From: Anolis sagrei
Taxonomy: Eukaryota; Chordata; Lepidosauria; Squamata; Anolidae
Length of the DNA stretch: 64,000 nt
Assembly (NCBI RefSeq): GCF_037176765.1
Contig: NC_090022.1
Location: 73,223,209 to 73,287,208 of the forward strand
Direction of reading: 5' to 3'
Below, piece by piece: positions 46,683 to 59,965 of this stretch; position 1 is the stretch's first letter, and each line of letters begins with the position of its first letter. Position numbers and translations under genes: made by a program. Below the pieces are notes generated by a model. The model did no database searches. It worked only from the letters and a program-made list of their open reading frames with translations, and was not told the DNA's origin.

Positions 46683-47627
46683 TAAATTTGTCTCTTCCTG
46701 CTCTAGGGTTTGTGGCTTCTGGTACTTTTGTATGAGAAATATATCCACACTTATTTTCCTCTGTCTTCTGCTCTTACCTTTGGGAATGTCATTGTTCCTT
46801 TCCATCTCTCTCATTCTTTAAGAATTTCTCCTCTGCCAGCGATTACAACCCTAACTTATTCCACTGCACAAGCATTTCCTGTTTGTCAGTCTGTTGGCTA
46901 TTTGCCCTCCATCATCAGTCTTACATCCAGCATTCCTCACCATTCACTATGCTACCTACAGTGAACAGGAGCTGCATTCAGAGGGCTGAAGAATTACTAT
47001 CTCTGCTGTAGGCACCAGGAGCAGAATGAGAGGAAGCAGAGAGACAGAAATGGTAGAACAGGACATGAACTAAAACAGAACGAAGGGAACTCATAAAAAG
47101 CAGAGAGGAACATGTTATTGAAAGTAGATGATCTGATTCCATTTTTATTGTAGATCAAATGAAATGGATAAAAGAACAGAGTTAATTGTTGACACTCACT
47201 GTTATACCCAGAGTCTGGAGCAGCAGACTGAATTCCAATGGATGATTCTTCATAGGTTTTTCTAGTGCAATGATGAGATTTCCACTATTCTCTCAAACTC
47301 CTACTAGGGCAAGAGAGAGAGACATGAGAGGAAGAGATTTTTATTCATAAAGCAAATGGCACGTTTACTAAAAAAGAATGGAAATTATCAGTTAAACTGC
47401 AAATATGAAAGGGAAAGGGACAGAGAGTTGTAAGGGAGCAATTAGGTAACTTATGTCAAGATATTGGAACCATTAAAGGTTTCTCTGGGGAGCACCAGTA
47501 GAACCCAGGTATGAAATACAAAATGATTTCAGGGATCTTTCAATAGCCAAGGTAGATATATTCATTATTAGGTTATTGACTATTGGGAATATACATGGCT
47601 CAAAGCGACTTACCCAGTGGCATTTTC

Positions 47628-50600
47628 TCACCAAAATGATGTGAATTTCTTGCCAAAAGCTGACACAGCTATGGGTGTAAAGAAAAGAAAATGTATGTCT
47701 GAATTGCCATGTCAACACCACATCTAGCATACTTTCCATCTTATCTTTATATGATAGGGATTGAGGCCCCCATCCAGCCCATTAGCTTCCCTTTTTCTGT
47801 TACATCCATTCAGTGACTAGAGACAAGGATTTCTTCCTTACTATGCTCCAATGAGGCTCTCCAAAAGAAGCACAGGGAATATATGGGGAGAAGTGCTTGT
47901 CATGACAGGAACACTATAACCACCCTGAAAATAACCCTTTCCCCATGTGCAAAGTAGTGTGCATGCATCTGTATATGAGGGAATGTGTGTGTGTGTGTGA
48001 GAGAGAGATCTGTGTCTGGACATTCTACCAGCTATGGGATGTGGTATTGCCTAATGGCACAGAGCCACCAATGTGCCAGCCTGGAACTTATTGGGCTGTC
48101 ACCCTGGAAAAAGCTTTCTACCTCTGTAACATACTGTCTGTCTCTCTTTCTGTCCCACCTTTCCACTTCTGGAAATTCCTCAAGGTGAATCAGTAGGAAT
48201 TGCAGTCAATAAAAGTCTTAAATATTTGGTGAAATAAAAAAAAATCCTGCCTGCCTGTAAAGACATCCCTCTCTAGTTGTTATGTGTACTGACTTGTAAA
48301 TGGCCTTGAGTCACCGATAAGGCCTAGAAAGGCGGTATACAAGTATAGTAAATAAATAAATAAATAAATAAATATTCATTCTAGTTGCATGTTCATCAGC
48401 AATGCAATACTGTACACAGAAGATTCTTCTATGTTGACTATAACTGGCAGGCCGAGTTCATGCAGGTAGAAGCCGTACTTCAGATATCCTCATCTCAAGT
48501 TATTCAGCATTACAGATATAACAAGGAAGCTTGTGGGCCAGAGGTGGGCTTCCCATGACCTGCATCTTGCTCACAGGGTGGAGGATTACTATTTAGGACT
48601 CTATCAGTACCTTCCATTAGGCCCAAACACAAATGAGGCAGATTTTGTTTAATATAACCTTAACATGGACAAGCAAAATATCCTGACTGCTGCATTTTAA
48701 AACAAAAAGATTTCTTGCTAACTGTAATTTTTGAACACTCTTTAAAGAGCAGCCTTATGAAGAATCTATTTTAGTAATATAATATGGAGGCAATTAAGAA
48801 ATATAGTACCTGCCCCTATTTACTTTTCTGGAGTCTAGAATTAGGATTCCAAACTTTGTACCTGGTTCTTCTACGGGAGTGCAAAGCCATTTAGAACAAC
48901 AGACTTGGGATTTTCACCCCGTATCAGTTTGTCCATTGATAATAACGTTTAGTTTCTGTTTCTATCTCTACATCCATGTAAGTTGTTCCTATTTTTACAT
49001 GCTTTGTGGAAGCCAGCTTGTGATATAAGAGAGGCTATAGCATAGTGAATGCAAGTTTCTAACATCTCCATCTCCAGTGGCTGGGTTTACCTGAACACTT
49101 GCAGATCCATTGCTGTTCAGAGCATACAGTGCTAGGCTATGGAACTCAGTGCCTAACTAAGTATAAAGCAACTTCATTTGAGTTTTTTTTTTTAAAAAAT
49201 GGATCCTCAGACAAAATATCATGTTCTGATTTGTGCCATTTACATTAGTGCCATGTTCTTCAGTGCTTTTACTATCTCATAAGTAAATCCACATTGTGAC
49301 GGCATAGTCTTCATGCAATTGCTCTCCTTTGTGCTTGCTTGTAAATTTATTCCTCCCTCCTCACTTTCGTATGGATCTAAACTAAAATACAGTTTTTGCA
49401 CTAGTTCAAGTATGTGAACTTGAAGATAAATCATTCTCAGAAATATATCCTTCAAGCTTTTGAGATAGTACGTGCAGGAAAAAATGGCCCAGAAACATCT
49501 TACCTTCAGTCAGTTTGCCTGCTTGTTCTGCTGCGCCTCCCGGCAGGATTTTGGAAAAGACACTTTCTCCTTCGGCTCCTGGCTGCCCAGCTGCTGCGCC
49601 TGCAGAGGTGGGTGCTCCAGCTGGTTTAGGACCCAATCTAATACCTGTTGAGGAATCAGATGATGATTTCAGTACATTGATTTCAGTGTATTTTGTCACC
49701 TTGGACAGGTGAAGGTGGTTACAGTTTGGGTCATTTTGCAGTTTTCCTTTTGACTTATTTCACATATATTGTTTTTCTCCTTTCTCTTTCCAATCACTTA
49801 TAACAGAAAATACTGAATTAGGAACTTTAAAACTATAAAAAGATTACTTTGTCAATATGTGTGACATCTTGACAAGAATCAATATAGAGCCACAAAAATA
49901 CAAAAAAGGCTTCACACTTCTCAGTAAAAATAAGCTAAATTATGACAAAATATTTTCCAATGAGACAGGAAGTGGAGACATTCATTTTTCACAGTTGTAA
50001 AAAAAGACTCATATATCCAACATACAATGTTAGGAGGTGGCTTTTAGGCATCATTATTTGCACCGTCTTTTCTGTGAACTGCTTAAGGCTAGCTTCCTAA
50101 GAACAGAATCAACACTTTCTGCCCTATCCTTTATGACCCATCATGGCTAGACTAGGAGCCCCCCGGTGGTGCAGTGTGGTAAACTGACAGGTCAATGGTT
50201 TGAACCTGGGGAGAGCGGGTTGAGCTCCCTCTTGTCAGCTCCAACTCCCCACGTGGGGACATGAGAGTAGCCTCCCACAAGGATGGTAAAACATCCAGGC
50301 ATCCCCTGGGCAACGGCCAGTTCTCTCACACCAGAAGCTACTTGCAGTTTCTCAAAAATGGCTAGACTATTATTGTTCCCAAAGCATTTATCCTTTTGTG
50401 GATCTCTCTCAGAATATTTTTAGTTGGTCTGCACTGAATGGTTTTAGAGTTCACTTTTATGGCAACAACGGAAAAGGTCCCCATACAAAAGTAGAATGTT
50501 TACTAACCTCCTGTTGCTATTCCTTGTGGCTGCGTTTGGGGTGCTTTCCCCACCTGTGGCACTTTTGTGGTAGGCTTAGATGCATCCGTATGCTCTGCTT

Positions 50601-53600
50601 TAGGCTGCAATATTAAAAAGATTTTGATTTAAGAAATGCTGTCTTTCCTAAGGTTTGGGCAGCAGGTGCTTAGAGGGCAACAATGCATATTAGGAACAAA
50701 TAACAGCAATATGAAATCCACATTCTGGGATGTTTTGCTGAGCTTTCTTCTCAGTGTAAGCTCACTTGGTAATCTGGGTCGGCTGGTATCCAAATGCACC
50801 CATCTTCAGATGCTGCACTCCCTTCCCTTTAGTAATTTACTTATGACCCCATTTAAAACTACATGTAAATGACACCTGTATGTTAAATTTAGATACAGAC
50901 TAGCCCATCCTATAATTGTACATTGTTTCTAACAGGTATGTTGATATTCACTTCTTTCTTTCCTCAATGCAAGAATAATCACAAGAAATTCCCCTCTCCT
51001 CTGTGTGAATATTAGGGTTTCTGTGCTATTTTCACATAATAATTGTGCCCTGGGACTTCGCTGGGAATTTTGTACAGAAATACACAGGTTTCCCACGCAG
51101 AAAATGTGTTTGGGAAGGTTTTTTTTTTTAACAAATTATACATCTTCCTATACAAATGTGGGGTTTTTTTTAGGCATTTGTGTATCTATGAAAACTGCGT
51201 ACAATTAGAGGACTGGAATAAATACGTGGATTCCTGCAACTGTAAGAACTTGCAAGTTTCTTGAATGCGCTTTCCGCATTAAAAAAAAAGATGCTTTGTG
51301 AAAGAATCTATGTGTTTTGCAAAAATATATGTTTTTGCCTCAAAATATGTTTCTAATTCAGGAAAATCATGTGCAATGTTGCACAAAGAAACATTCCTCA
51401 TTAAAGTCCTGAATAGTACAGAATCGTGTGGCTAGTCTTTTATCCCCCTGGCAGGGCGTCTCCAATGCCAAGATGTACTTTTCTCAATGAAGACATGACT
51501 ATTAATGAGTTTCTAGTTCCTGATCTTTCTTCACTTTCTTTCCTTTCCCACATTGTCTTCTTTGGCGCTCTCCAAATTGCCATCCCACTACCTTGATGAG
51601 AAACTAATCCACTTAGTTGTCTTTTTTATTTTGTTTTGTTGCGAATTCTCTTCTGGGAAGATAATATTTTGCACAGCATAACAATCTAGAATACAAAAAC
51701 CTAGAGAGATAGGCAAAATACAGACTTCTCCCAACAAACTTATTCAGCAATGCCCTTGATGAGGAATACTGGGAGCTGCAATCCAACATCCATCTGCAGG
51801 CATGAACCGCATTCCTGATCTATACAAATACATAGCCAGTAAACAAATATTTCTTTTATTTCAAAATATTTAAATAGATGCTATCTTTTCCTAACACCTC
51901 TATGGCAGAATAGGATACTGATTTTTTTGAATGCATCACCTTAGCCCAGAACCAGAAAATGTCATCCCAGTTATGGTGGACCTACTGCATAACTGGTATT
52001 AAACAAAGAGAAACTGGGACTTACTGGTCCTGTTTGGTGAGTGCCAGGTTGTGCTTGGAGGGTTGACTGTGGTTTGCCTCCTGGCTGAGGCTGGCCAGGC
52101 TGTTGTTGGGCTGGCCTTGAGGAAGGTTGGGTTTGAGTCCCTGGCTGCTGCTGCTGCTGCTGCTGCTGTGGTGGTTGCTGCGGCTGCTGCTGCTGCTGAA
52201 TCCTAGCTTGCTGGGATTGCTGCTGAGAAGACGGCTGTGAAGGACCTGTCTGATGTTGCTGCTGCTGTTGAGGCTGTCTGCTTGTTTGCTGCTGCTGCCT
52301 TGTTGATGGCGGCTGCTGCTGCTGCTGCCCAATTTGTTGCTGTCTTGGTTGCTGCTGCTGCTGTTGATGGGAAAGAGACTCTGATTTTGGCTGGTGAGAT
52401 GGTGGTGGCCCATGCTGCCTCTGCGACTTTTGGGACTCTGGGGTATGATGGTAGCCGGATGGTTGCCGGGTTTGCTGGGAGTACTCTGAGGAACTGGAAG
52501 GATAACCTGGCTGTGCTCTCATGTCCGCCTGCTGAGCTTTCTTCTGGGAAGAGGGCTGCCCATGTCCACGTGACTCATGACGGCCTGGATCTCTGGGATG
52601 TTGCCTGGATGACCTTCTGGGCAGATCATCACTGGAGTGGCGGGAGGATGAATGCCTCCCATAGTCTCCATGATGCCTATGTTCTTTGGAAGAGGAGTGA
52701 CGTGGGTGGGAGTAGTCATCATGATGCCACATGTCTTCATCTGGAGGCTCATCGTAGTCGTGATAGGTGTGTTTAACTGGGCCTCTCTTCTGGGAGGAGG
52801 AGGAGTGGCCACCATAATGCCTCATCCTCTCCGAGCGAGGTTCCCTTGGCTTATCAAACCAGTCTGTCTCCTCCTGGCCCAAGTGATAGGCTTCAGAAAC
52901 CAAAAAACAGATCACAGTAAATCTCTTGATCCAAAGATGGGGGTGGAACCCAGGCTGAAGCCATGCAATGAAATAACAGAATGCAGGGAGCTTACCACAT
53001 GCACATAGGGTATGTCACAGGAGCCACTCAGCAAATACAAAGACAGTTATCTTAGCACATATTTACACTGAGCAAGCATCCAGCACCAGTAGGACAGGCA
53101 GAGTGCAACAAGCCAACACAGAGCCACCAAAACAGAAATAAAAATAGGGGGAAAAGGCACATGGCAAGCAAACTCAGGCTGTGGCATTGTCTTTGCAAAT
53201 ATGACCCACTTCAGCATGCTCTGGTGTAAGTCACCACAGGTAACCATTACCTTCACTGTCAGAAACAACACAATGTGAATCATCCATTAGGTAACCTTCT
53301 TCATGCTTGTAAGAGTGGGTTCTTGGCACATCTTTGATATGTTCTTGTACATCAGGCAATGAGTGACTAGAGCAAAACTGGGAGCAGCTGTCTCCAGCAG
53401 ACTGAGGGAGAGGCCCCCCTGAGGACCGTGACACACCCATGGATTTCCCCAAAGGACTAATAGGACTCTCTTCTTCTGAAGTTTGTGTGCGAATTGGTGG
53501 TCGCCCGCGACTCTGACTCATACTAAGGGATGAGGGCTTGGAGCTTCCTTTCTGAGGCCTTTCCATGCTCTCCCTCTCATAGGACCTACTCCTGATCTCA

Positions 53601-55417
53601 CGACTTGACATTTTGTCTGACACATAGCCAGAAGATCTGGATCGGCCACCACTGTATGCTCTATCATCTTCTTCCATCATATCCCTGCTGGACACACTGT
53701 AATATTTCTGCTGTTCATAAACATTCTTCTTGAGGCCATAAGTAATGTCATCTTGCAGTTTCTTTGCTCTGGATGCCACATTGCTGCTAGTGACAGATGT
53801 GGTCACTGCATAGGAGGCCAAGTCTGATTCTACATCTTTGGCTTCCTCTATAGGGGAAAACTTGGAGATCTTTTGTTCCATACCTTGTTTCCGATGCTTG
53901 CTGCGTTTCGAAGAGATGACAGCTGGAGCCAGATTTTTTGAAGAGTGCTTCTGTATTCCCATACTGGACCCATGCTTATCCTGACGAGAGGGATGCCTGT
54001 AATCGCTGTCCCCATAGTAATATGAGCCAGAACTACCTGACATCCTCCCATTGTTCTCTGTGCCCCTGTGGTAGCTTTTCCCCCGGTGATCAGAGCTTAG
54101 ATGGTCATACATGTCCTCCTCAGACTCTTCCTCTCCTTTCGAGTAACAGCAAGGCCTGCTGGAAATATCTGCATCTGTTAGTTCACTCTTTTCTTTGATG
54201 TGTCGTCCATTGCTGCTCTGTGACTGCAAATCTCCTTTCTGGCTTTCTCCTGCAGTGCTTTCTTTGGTCAGTTCACTGATATCATCAATCATTACATAGT
54301 TTCGAGGAATGTTCTGCTCTAGGTTTGTGTAGAGAGAATCAGAGGAATAGCTGGTGGAGGGACTCTGTGCTGCACCACTCCTGTCTGCTGCCCTTACTTC
54401 TGGAGCCTTGTATTGGTCATAGCTGCTGGTCACTGTTGTGGAGCTATATGTCACTTCTGGAGTTGCAGCAGAGATGACCACAGTGGGATTGCTGATGACT
54501 TCGTAATTGGTAGGGATCTTTTGTTCTAGGTCAGCTAATGATGTCTGCCGTGGTTTCTGGGAGGTTGTGTGGGTGTCTGTGTGGGTCTGGTAAAGACTGC
54601 TCTGTGCAGGCTGCATAGGGGTTTGACTGGGATATGTGGTTGGAGATTGATAAGGTGGCCTAAAAGCTTGGTGGCTCTGCAAGCCTAATTCAGACTGATA
54701 CCCGGTGCTTGGAGTGAAGCTGTGTGTCTGGTAAGTAGTTTGAGAGGGGTAGGCAGGCATCTGGCTTGCTTGGAAGCCATTTTGAGCAGGGCCAGTGCTT
54801 GCAGGGGGGTAGTGTGGAGGCTGAAATCTTGTTTGCTGGAACGTGGCTGCACTTGGTGGGGCAGCATGACCTGAGGAGTACTGATAAGGGGTGTAGGAGG
54901 AAGCCGATGTATACTGTGAACTGGAGAATTCTGCATATTGGTTAGAAGGGGCAGTGCTGGGCCTCGTCAGGAGACTAGTGCTCTCATAGCCAGATAGGCG
55001 AAGATTGTTGAGCTCACTGTCAGACATGTAGTCCCTGTTCTCTCCAAGGCATCTCAGGTAGGGATAGTCACGGACGTTACGATCCTTCAGCAAAGACTCC
55101 TTTCTGTGATGGATCCCCAGTTCCAGGTACTTGAGCTTGGCATCGATCTCCTTCTCTTCCTCATCCAGCTCAGCTTGCTTTTTCCGCAGTTTAGTGGACT
55201 CGTGCTCAACCAGCTTCAAGTCACGATCAAGTTCCTTGAGGAGGCTGGCTTTGGTTACTTGAACAGGCTGCCCCCCTAATCCCTTCTGCAGCAGGCCAGG
55301 CATGTACATCTGTGAGTGAGCTTGGCTGGCCAGAGGGAGATGACCTTCTTCTGGTGGGGGACTGGGCAGCGTCCGCTTTACTTTCCGCATGAGAGTGTTA
55401 GACTGCAGGGTTGAAAT
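47628..55417 (-). CDS. BSN: BSN (Bassoon), C-terminal five coding exons; 5' part outside the window
   Basis: Giant presynaptic active-zone scaffold. Exons with canonical borders and matching phases: 55417-53251, 52890-52025, 50604-50508, 49644-49504, 47668-47628 (stop TGA). Together 3312 nt, 1103 residues of a protein of about 3900. The first exon opens in phase 0 with ISTLQSNTLMRKVKRTLP and has a charged coiled coil at about its residues 55-105 (KELDRDLKLVEHE), corresponding to the known third coiled coil that binds CAST/ELKS. Exon two starts SEAYHLGQEETDWFDKP and ends in a glutamine-rich tract. The last exons give the family-typical end GESVFSKILPGGAAEQ, then AVSAFGKKFTSFW, where mammals have FSSFW. 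The tiny final exon (41 nt) was found by phase and by that conserved tail. The large upstream exons must lie right of 64000. Confidence 0.93.
48255..48375 (+). mobile_element. L2-like LINE tail in a BSN intron
   Basis: GCCTTGAGTCACCGATAAGG and GGCGGTATACAAGTATAGTA followed by (AAAT)n. Close to the tail at 22040-22255. Confidence 0.6.
50155..50357 (+). mobile_element. Sauria-type SINE in a BSN intron
   Basis: GGAGCCCCCCGGTGGTGCAG head and the tail CACACCAGAAGCTACTTGC. Flanked by the 12-base duplication ATGGCTAGACTA (50143-50154, 50358-50369). It sits about 150 bases past the donor of BSN exon 50604-50508. Confidence 0.9.
52025..52390 (-). repeat. BSN: Interrupted polyglutamine/CAG tract inside BSN
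   Basis: The 3' half of this BSN exon is made of CAG/CAA-rich runs broken by P, S, R, T and H residues. The longest pure stretch is about eight glutamines, coded by CTG repeats on plus around 52148-52171. Mammalian Bassoon also has a polyQ block near its C terminus, so the tract is ancestral, but run lengths here are likely to vary between individuals. The overlapping polyserine and polyalanine frames on either strand are artefacts of the triplet repeat. Confidence 0.85.
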
Positions 55418-55534
55418 CTAGAAGGTAAGGAAAAACCATCATTACATTTAAAAGAACTCACTGACATCTACATTTCAACAGTGGTCTGTATTGATTCTAA
55501 AACTGGTATATTACATAAAAGTGATTGGGCTGGT

Positions 55535-56205
55535 TACGACATTTAAAGCCCTAAACAGCTCAGGTCCAGGCTATTTGATTAATCGCATCTCCTCTGATAG
55601 ACCAACTCGGACATTGCGGTGATCGGAGGAGGCCCTGCTCTTGGTCTTACCCATCTCAAGCATGGCTGGTGGGAATGAGAAAAAAGCCCTTCTCTGTAAT
55701 AGCCCCCCACCTCTGGAACTCCCTCCCTAAGGAAATAAAGATGGCCCCCTCCCTCCTCACTTTCAAAAAACAACTGAAAACATATTTTTACTTATTGGCT
55801 TATGAAGAGGAGGAGGATTAGGTAATAATACTCTTACTATACTTAATATCTGTCATCCATATCCAGGCACTGTTTACCTTAGTTCACATCTTTGGCAATA
55901 ATCAACGTATACACTCCCGAGCAAATTGAGGCTTCTTTGATTCTTTGTTCTGTATTGATATAATTTATTGAGTAGATTATGTTTTATCTTAATTTTCTCA
56001 CAGGATGATAAAACATCCAGGCATCCTCTGGGCAACGTCTTTGCAGACGGCCAATTCCCTCACACCAGAAGCAATTTACAGTTTCTCAAGTTGCTCCTGA
56101 CATGAAAAAAAGTCTTAATTTTAGATGTTAAGTTATAATTTGTTTTTATATGTTGTGTTATTATTTTTGCCATTATGTATGTATTGGTTGTTGTCTTCAG
56201 GCAAC

Positions 56206-56240
<35 letters not shown>
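55535..56240 (+). mobile_element. L2-type LINE 3' end, interrupted by a SINE
   Basis: Pol end readable from GCCCTAAACAGCTCAGGTCC through GGAGGCCCTGCTCTTGG and CTGGAACTCCCTCCCTAAGG. The 3'UTR resumes after the SINE and finishes in (ATT)n at 56208-56240. Confidence 0.75.
55997..56112 (+). mobile_element. 5'-truncated Sauria-type SINE nested in L2
   Basis: Only the 3' half (GGGCAACGTCTTTGCAGACG to TTGCTCCTGACATGAAAAAA) is present. Bounded by TCTTAATTTT on both sides (55987-55996, 56113-56122). Confidence 0.85.
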
Positions 56241-56242
<2 letters not shown>

Positions 56243-57092
56243 ATATCTGATAAAGCATACTGGGGCTTCAAAAGTATTTGAACCATGAATTCCAAGGTCC
56301 TGAAACTATGTCATTCTCTCCAAATGGTACTATATTTTCTTTGTCTGTCTTATGAGAAAAACGTGTTAAGCAAATTAGAAGAACATAGAGATTATAAAAT
56401 TAAGCAAAGACCTGGATGAGGGTGTCCAATTTATAAAGCTGACTAGTGGTTTTACTGAAAATAAAATGCCTGACTAAAATACGCTGTCTAAAGGACTCCT
56501 GATTGGGGAGAGGGATGCTTCCTGATTTTAGAATTGCTAGGCCAAATAATGATGCTGCTGCCAAATTTCAACTATATAAATAACCACAGATACTGACACT
56601 GAGAAAATGATGTCTCAAAAAAGCAAGAATCTGCTTGAATATTTTCTCCTAATGAATCAGAAAAAAATTAACCCCGTCTGGTTTAGAGATTTGAATAAAT
56701 CTAAATATGAATCTTCTGTTATGCATTTTTGGAGCTAAAAGGGGGAGAGATGGTGGAAAGGGGGGGGGAATCTAGCAACTCCACTGGGAGTTCATTTCAC
56801 ACACATTTTTATGAGATAAAATGAATAACTTTAAAAAGTACTTTGAGATTTTTTGCTCCCCCTTTCCCTTCTCCTTTTTTATGCTGAAAAAGACTGATAT
56901 GGCTAGCTCTTTGATAGTCTATGAAAGATATCTGTTGCTGGAAGGCAGTTTTTCCCCTGAAAATTTAAAAGCCATACAGATATAAAAGACATTTTTATTC
57001 AATTCGGTATTTTAATTCTTTTGTATTAATAATTTTATATTGATTAATGTAACATTGCCCAATTTGTAATGTCCACTGTACATTCATTAGAG

Positions 57093-57442
57093 CAGGGGTC
57101 CACAAACTTTTTAAACAGAGGACCAGGTCACAGTCTCTCAAACTGTTGGAGGGCCGGATTATAATTTGAAAAAAACATGAATGAATTCCTATGCACACTG
57201 CACATATTTTATTTGTTGTGCAAAAATACTTTAAAATAATACAATAATTAAAACGAAGAACAATTTTAATAAATATAAGCTTATTAGTATTTCAATGGGA
57301 AGTGTGGGCCTGCTTTTGGCTGATGAGATAGGATTGTTGTTGTTGTTTTGTGCTTTCAAGTAATTTCAGACTTAGGTTGACCCTGGATAAATGACCTTGG
57401 AGGGCTGCATCCGGCCCCCGGGCCTTAGTTTGAAGACCCTTG
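57093..57442. mobile_element. hAT-type non-autonomous transposon
   Basis: Starts CAGGGGTCCACAAACTTTTT and ends CCTTAGTTTGAAGACCCTTG. Flanking 8-mers CATTAGAG (57085-57092) and CAGTAGAG (57443-57450) agree at seven of eight positions, as expected of hAT. No transposase. Includes an internal GTTGTTGTTGTTTTGTGC piece resembling a SINE/LINE tail. Confidence 0.8.
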
Positions 57443-58864
57443 CAGTAGAGGGTATTAAGATGCCCACTGCAGAGCCATCTTAATTGTTTTGAATTTGGAC
57501 GGAAATCATGTGGCCTGTAGATTGCATAGCAAAAGTATATGCCTGTCTTCATTCCCCCATTCTCAGAATAATTACAATACCTGGTGTCTTGTTTGCCTCC
57601 ATAACAGTAAGGTTGGGGGTTGTGTGTTGTGTTTTGTTTTTTTATAGACCTAGGACCTATTACTACCTATGTGAAGTCCAAATAGTTAAGAAATGTACAG
57701 GTATCAGTGTAAGCTATATTGTATGGTAAAAGTTGAGGGCTATGAGAGAAAAGTGCGATAGTGGACAGGAAGGAACAAAAGATGTCTGAAATAAATGGAG
57801 GCTCAGCCACATTGTAGACAAGCCTCTAGTTCTGATGTTTTATCATAACTAGATGTTTTCTCTAGACACAGATTCTTTGGATGTGTATGCACTGGTATAA
57901 TCGGCAAACCCATAATATAGCCAACCAAGATCTTTTTTCTTGGGTGTCTTGGTTTTTAGGCCTGTTCCTGGAGTTATTTGGGAGACTGATTCAGAAAATT
58001 GCATTGGATAGTTTTTTTTAAACTTATGGTTGAATTTATAATGGAAAGTTTCTATAATAAATCTGTGCTTTTTGTATGAAATAAGGAGATTTTCATGTAG
58101 TACATTTTAAATGTTTAATATGTTTTCTTCATGCTTAAAAGATATTAAACACTACATTAAAATATCCTGTTTTTATGGGGGAGCAGAGTGAAGTGTGGTA
58201 CATAACATATTTTCTGTATATCACAAACCAGAGCTGATAGGGGAAAACAGGTGCCATTTTTTTGAATCAGCAGGTCAAACATACCCAGAAACAGGGCTAG
58301 CATATGAGGCACCAAAATGTGTGTTGACCAGTGAATCAGTCCCGTATCAAAGGAAGAGAACTATTGAATCAAAGAAAAACAAAATAAATGTGAAATAAAA
58401 GGGAATATAAACTGGATTTAGTGTAAGCTCCAAATCATGAAACCTGCCTTTACTACTCAGGGACTAAGCTTAAGTATGAGTCTGCTTCTCTCAATTATTT
58501 TTGCACTTTCTTGTGCTGAACATTTATAGTTATGTGACTGAGTATGCACTGAAGGGATTTTTCCCTTTTCCTCTCTGAAAGGTATCTGTCATATAGACAA
58601 ATACATATAACTGGCTCAAGTTTTCTACACATCTCTACCTGGGAAGAGTTTAAAATCTAATATAAGAAATATAAATTAGCAATAAGGCAAAGGGGTGCAA
58701 GCTGAGCAATATGTTTTTATAAATATGAAGATAAACAATAAAATTGTTTTAGATATATCAGAAACAGGAAATGAGAGAAGCAGTCAGATTTGTATTCAAA
58801 GATGTGAAAGGATTGTCCGTGGAGGATAGAAAGATCATAAAACTGGACTCTGAATTGGATTTGG

Positions 58865-59045
58865 GCTTGGTTGAATTTTAATATTTATAACTGTTGTTTT
58901 TATTTGATGTTAATCTGTTTTGTACTGTTATTGTTTGTTGCTGTTGGCATCTAATGGTTGCCAGTTATAAGCCGCCCTGAGTCCCCCCTCCCAGGGGTTG
59001 AGGAGGACAGCATATCAACATTTGAAATTTGAAATAATAATAATA
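58865..59045 (+). mobile_element. L2-like LINE tail
   Basis: T-rich 3'UTR, AGTTATAAGCCGCCCTGAGT, CAGGGGTTGAGGAGGAC, ending in (AAT)n. Confidence 0.55.
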
Positions 59046-59965
59046 AACATTTGCATCGTTTTCTTTTTCTGTGGAAGATTCTGAACAGGTTCTCATGATG
59101 AGGGAGCAAAAACTTCCTTTCTGAAATCCAGTGCTAGATGAAGAAAGCCAGCCTCTCATCTCCTTCCCTGTCCCATGAATCTTTTTTGTCACCTGGAGCT
59201 GTGACAAAATAGGTGGACTGGGAGTGAAATATGCAGGAGGCACTAGACAGGAATCCACCCTACTTTCCACCATGCCCCCAACTCATGGAAAGCAAGATTT
59301 AGACTAGTCCTCTGCAAGGAGGCATACATACTATTTTAAACAAAGAAGGTAAAGAAATGAAGTTGTTCTTCCCTCATTAAGAAGATCTCAGAGTTACCGT
59401 CCTTGATCTGTTATGAAGATTGCCCTCTTAGGATTTTGTCTGGGGAACATTAATGTTCATTAGATGTGGCAAGATTAAGCTCTAGGCTAATGAACAACAA
59501 TACAAACATTTAATTCACTAGGTCCAGGTGGTATGCATCCAACGGTTCATTAAAAGACCCTAAAATATAAAACCCTTCACCACCCAACTAAAATGTGTAT
59601 GTTGTCATTAAAACAGGATTCCTTATCAATGGATTGGCCTGCAAGATAGACAACACCTTTTTTTTAAAAGAGAGAGGTAGAGAGAACTTTCAAGCCTATT
59701 TGACTTGGTTAATTTTGCACAAAAGATTATTAAATGCTACTATTATTCAGCACATAGAATAACAAGCCCGAATGAAGAAGAGTCACTGTGACCTTTGCAG
59801 TGGACATGCTTGACTTACCTTTGGGGCAGTTCATTGGCTTTCATGAATCAGATTTAAAAGTCTGCTTTCTTGGATACAGTCTTTCTCTAATACAGAAAAA
59901 GAGACTAGAAAAGTCTTATTTTTCAAAAAACCACATCTCCCCGAATCCTTACTAAATAGGGGTGT

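Larger units (their letters stand above)
40700..47627 (-). other. BSN: Probable BSN 3'UTR (6.9 kb, possibly with an intron)
   Basis: Between the BSN stop and the AATAAA at 40716-40721 the sequence is almost free of interspersed repeats, except a CR1 tail at 46550-46682, which suits a long neuronal 3'UTR. On the minus strand it has U-rich stretches and a Pumilio-type TGTAAATA (41307-41314). It also has two short hairpins, treated separately. A strong donor GTAAGT begins at 47613, 14 bases after the stop, so part of the interval may be an intron and the distal UTR a separate exon. Extent is inferred; transcript data would settle it. I see no coding exon in it. Confidence 0.55.

Noticed and set aside
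40700-47600. Extra coding exons in the BSN 3' region
   Set aside because: Small frames there lack splice sites and similarity; the FTSFW stop exon at 47628 closes the protein.
52237-52776. Plus-strand frame of 179 codons
   Set aside because: It is the antisense of the BSN glutamine-rich exon, with polyalanine from the CAG repeat.
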